A model generated the notes under the pieces. The model was not told the DNA's origin, did not search any database, and saw nothing but the letters and a program-made list of their open reading frames with translations. This document shows, in pieces, positions 62,421-64,000 of a stretch of DNA of 64,000 nucleotides. The number at the start of each line of letters is the position of its first letter. The first letter of the stretch is position 1. The position numbers and the translations under genes were made by a program. The DNA is from Callaeas wilsoni (taxonomy: Eukaryota > Chordata > Aves > Passeriformes > Callaeidae): the NCBI GenBank assembly GCA_013398955.1, contig VWPU01011854.1, forward strand, positions 208,393 through 272,392, given 5' to 3'.

Positions 62421-62460
62421 AATAATGATACATAAATGATACAGAATAATGATACATAAA
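62421..62460 (+). repeat. 24-bp-offset duplication inside CR1 remnant
   Basis: AATAATGATACATAAA at 62421-62436 recurs exactly at 62445-62460, with TGATACAG between. This gives a tandem duplication with a period of 24 bp, the second such event within 280 bp. Confidence 0.95.
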
Positions 62461-63010
62461 GATGCCTCCATCTTTAAAAAGAATAGAAAGGAGGGTCCTG
62501 GGAACTACTGACCTGTCAGCCTCACCTCTGTGCCTGGGAAGGTCATGGAACAGATCCTCCTAGAAGTTGTGCTAAGGCATATGGGAGACAGGGATGTGAC
62601 TTGAGACAGACAGTGTGGCTTCACCAATGGCAAGTCCTGCCTGACCAAGCCAGTGGCCTTATATTGTGGAGTGACTCCATCAGTGGAGAAGGGAAGGGCT
62701 ACAGATGTCATTTATCTGGACTTATGTAAAGTTTTAGACACAGTCCCCCCCAACATCCTTTTCTTTAAATTGGAAAGAGATGGATTTGATAAGTGGATGT
62801 TGGATAAGAAAGTGGTTGGACAGTTGCGCCCAGAGGATAGTGGTCAGTGGCTCAGAGAAGGACATCAGTGACAAGTGGTGTCCCTTAGGGATCTGTACTT
62901 GGACCAGTGTTATTTAATTTCTTCATTAATGACATAGGCTGAGGGATTGAGTTCAGCCTCAGCACATTTGCAGATGACGCCAAGTTGAGTGGCTCCCTTT
63001 GGCACACCTG

Positions 63011-63978
63011 AAGGACAGGATAACACTCAGTATGACTGCTGTTTAAACTTATTATTTGAGTCTTAATTTGTTCCTGTTGTGTTTAAACAGCACATTGTTG
63101 AAGCTCCTATTCCTCACAATAAATATCACGACTTGTCCTGATTTTTCCTGTCTTTCCTCCGTGTTTTCCTAATTTCTCTCTTCATGCTGTGAAATGCAGG
63201 CTTTGATTTAATGCCAAAGCTACGGAAAAAACGGAAACAAAAAAAATTAAAAATAATTTTGGATTTTCATTTTAATATTTCAGAATCAGTGAAATTGAGT
63301 ACAACACACACCTGATAGAGTAAAAGGTTGTGGGATGCAGTTTCTTGTTTGGCATTTTGACTCCTGGTTCATCCAAACCCTTTGTAATCTCCTGCTTTAT
63401 GATTTGCAGATCACCCTGTAAATTTTCCTTTCCTTTTTTTGCTCCTTTCTTTTTAATGCTCATGAAAGTTATGGGCTTGTTTGTTTTGTTTAGTTCATGG
63501 AGACAAATACATTTTTTCACTCAGTCATGAAGCTGGCAAAGACTGAAATCTCAGAGGTTTAGCTTCTTTGTGAGAGATTCTTTTTGCAGCAGCTCTACAT
63601 CTAATTTTCTTTGTATACCATCGTTTGAGATTCTCAAGGTAGTGCTTATTGGCAGTGACCTGCCAGACATCCCAGGTCTTAAGGATGAATGAATAAATAA
63701 CTTTGCTGAATGGTGCTGAATATGTGATAATGCAATTAGTATTCTTGCCAACTGAATTGAAAATGAGATGTTGTGTCTTCAGGGACCTTTGTACTCTGTT
63801 GTAAATGCTTTTTTCTTTTTTTTCTCTATTTTCTTTTAAATACGTCAAATACATATGAGCTAAGCAAAAATGTCCATTATAAATTAAAATAACTTTGCAC
63901 TGTAGATTAGGTGGCCACTTCTGATCTGGCAGTTAAAGTTCAGTTTACATCATTGCTTAGAAACAACAGACAAAAATA
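63011..63978. other. Unassigned unique DNA
   Basis: AT-rich sequence following the abrupt end of the CR1 remnant. 63120-63320 is smooth unique sequence of possible regulatory interest. Minus-strand frames of 82 and 109 codons (63272-63520 and 63525-63854) have no recognisable domain. Confidence 0.45.
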
Positions 63979-64000
63979 TCACAGAATCGCAGAACGAACT
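63979..64000 (-). mobile_element. CR1 3' tail cut by the window edge
   Basis: The last 22 bases read TCACAGAATCGCAGAACGAA plus CT, the reverse complement of the (ATTCTGTGA)n CR1 terminus. The body of the copy should continue beyond the window. Confidence 0.65.

Larger units (their letters stand above)
61365..63010 (+). pseudogene. CR1 ORF2 fragment: endonuclease end and RT, 3'-less
   Basis: Plus-strand ORF2 coding remnant. The endonuclease C-terminal half is open from GNFNHPDIC (61386) to a stop at 61761-61763. It includes an LGCSDYG block (SDY at 61590-61598) where active enzymes have SDH, so the catalytic His is replaced by Tyr. The linker and RT follow in broken frames: [14 protein letters not shown] near 62510, GSVLGPVLFNFFINDIG near 62890 (a stop replaces the usual Gln before it), and an intact FADD (62967-62978). 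CR1 similarity ends just after, near 63010, so the RT C-terminus and the whole 3' UTR are absent. Two short tandem duplications (62181-62228, 62421-62460) lie inside. Non-functional. Confidence 0.9.

Overview
The window looks like AT-rich, repeat-punctuated nuclear DNA from a bird, most likely a passerine. The host call rests on several CR1 LINE 3' ends carrying the ATTCTGTG tail repeat, on avian-type solo LTRs, and on a tRNA-Ile-like head fused to a CR1-like tail (34502-34644), which matches my recollection of the passerine SINE TguSINE1. I find no convincing protein-coding exon, rRNA, functional tRNA or CRISPR array. The open frames present are short, lack recognisable domains, or lie inside or antisense to retroelements. 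The window reads as a gene desert or the inside of a very long intron.

Layout: 1-6262 is unique AT-rich DNA. 6263-8322 holds two CR1 3' fragments around a solo LTR. 10944-11550 is a solo LTR with an exact 5-bp target-site duplication. 15852-16399 is a GC- and CpG-rich LTR that stands out from its surroundings. 19330-20330 is an unclassified GC-elevated block, probably an old LTR, followed by two CR1 pieces (20335-21208) and an AAC-rich tract. From 21345 to 34500 mostly unique DNA is interrupted by CR1 (27744, 30726) and an LTR (29150). The SINE lies at 34502 and an internally rearranged CR1 at 36120-37072. 37073-48338 is the longest stretch without a recognised element and includes the best enhancer-like segment (about 39000-39530). 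An LTR lies at 48339 and a CR1 at 50318. At 54296-56047 a 1.1-kb CR1 is nested in an older repeat. 61365-63010 is a decayed CR1 endonuclease/reverse-transcriptase segment without a 3' end. Another CR1 begins at 63979 and runs off the window.

The genes do not act together because none is evident. The signals worth following are element histories (nesting, internal deletion, loss of a 3' end, duplicated enhancer-like units in an LTR), a few candidate conserved regulatory segments, and motif-level hints of splicing. I found no strong evidence for a previously undescribed biological system. Family names come from recognition of known sequence patterns without a database search, and element boundaries are approximate unless a duplication fixes them.
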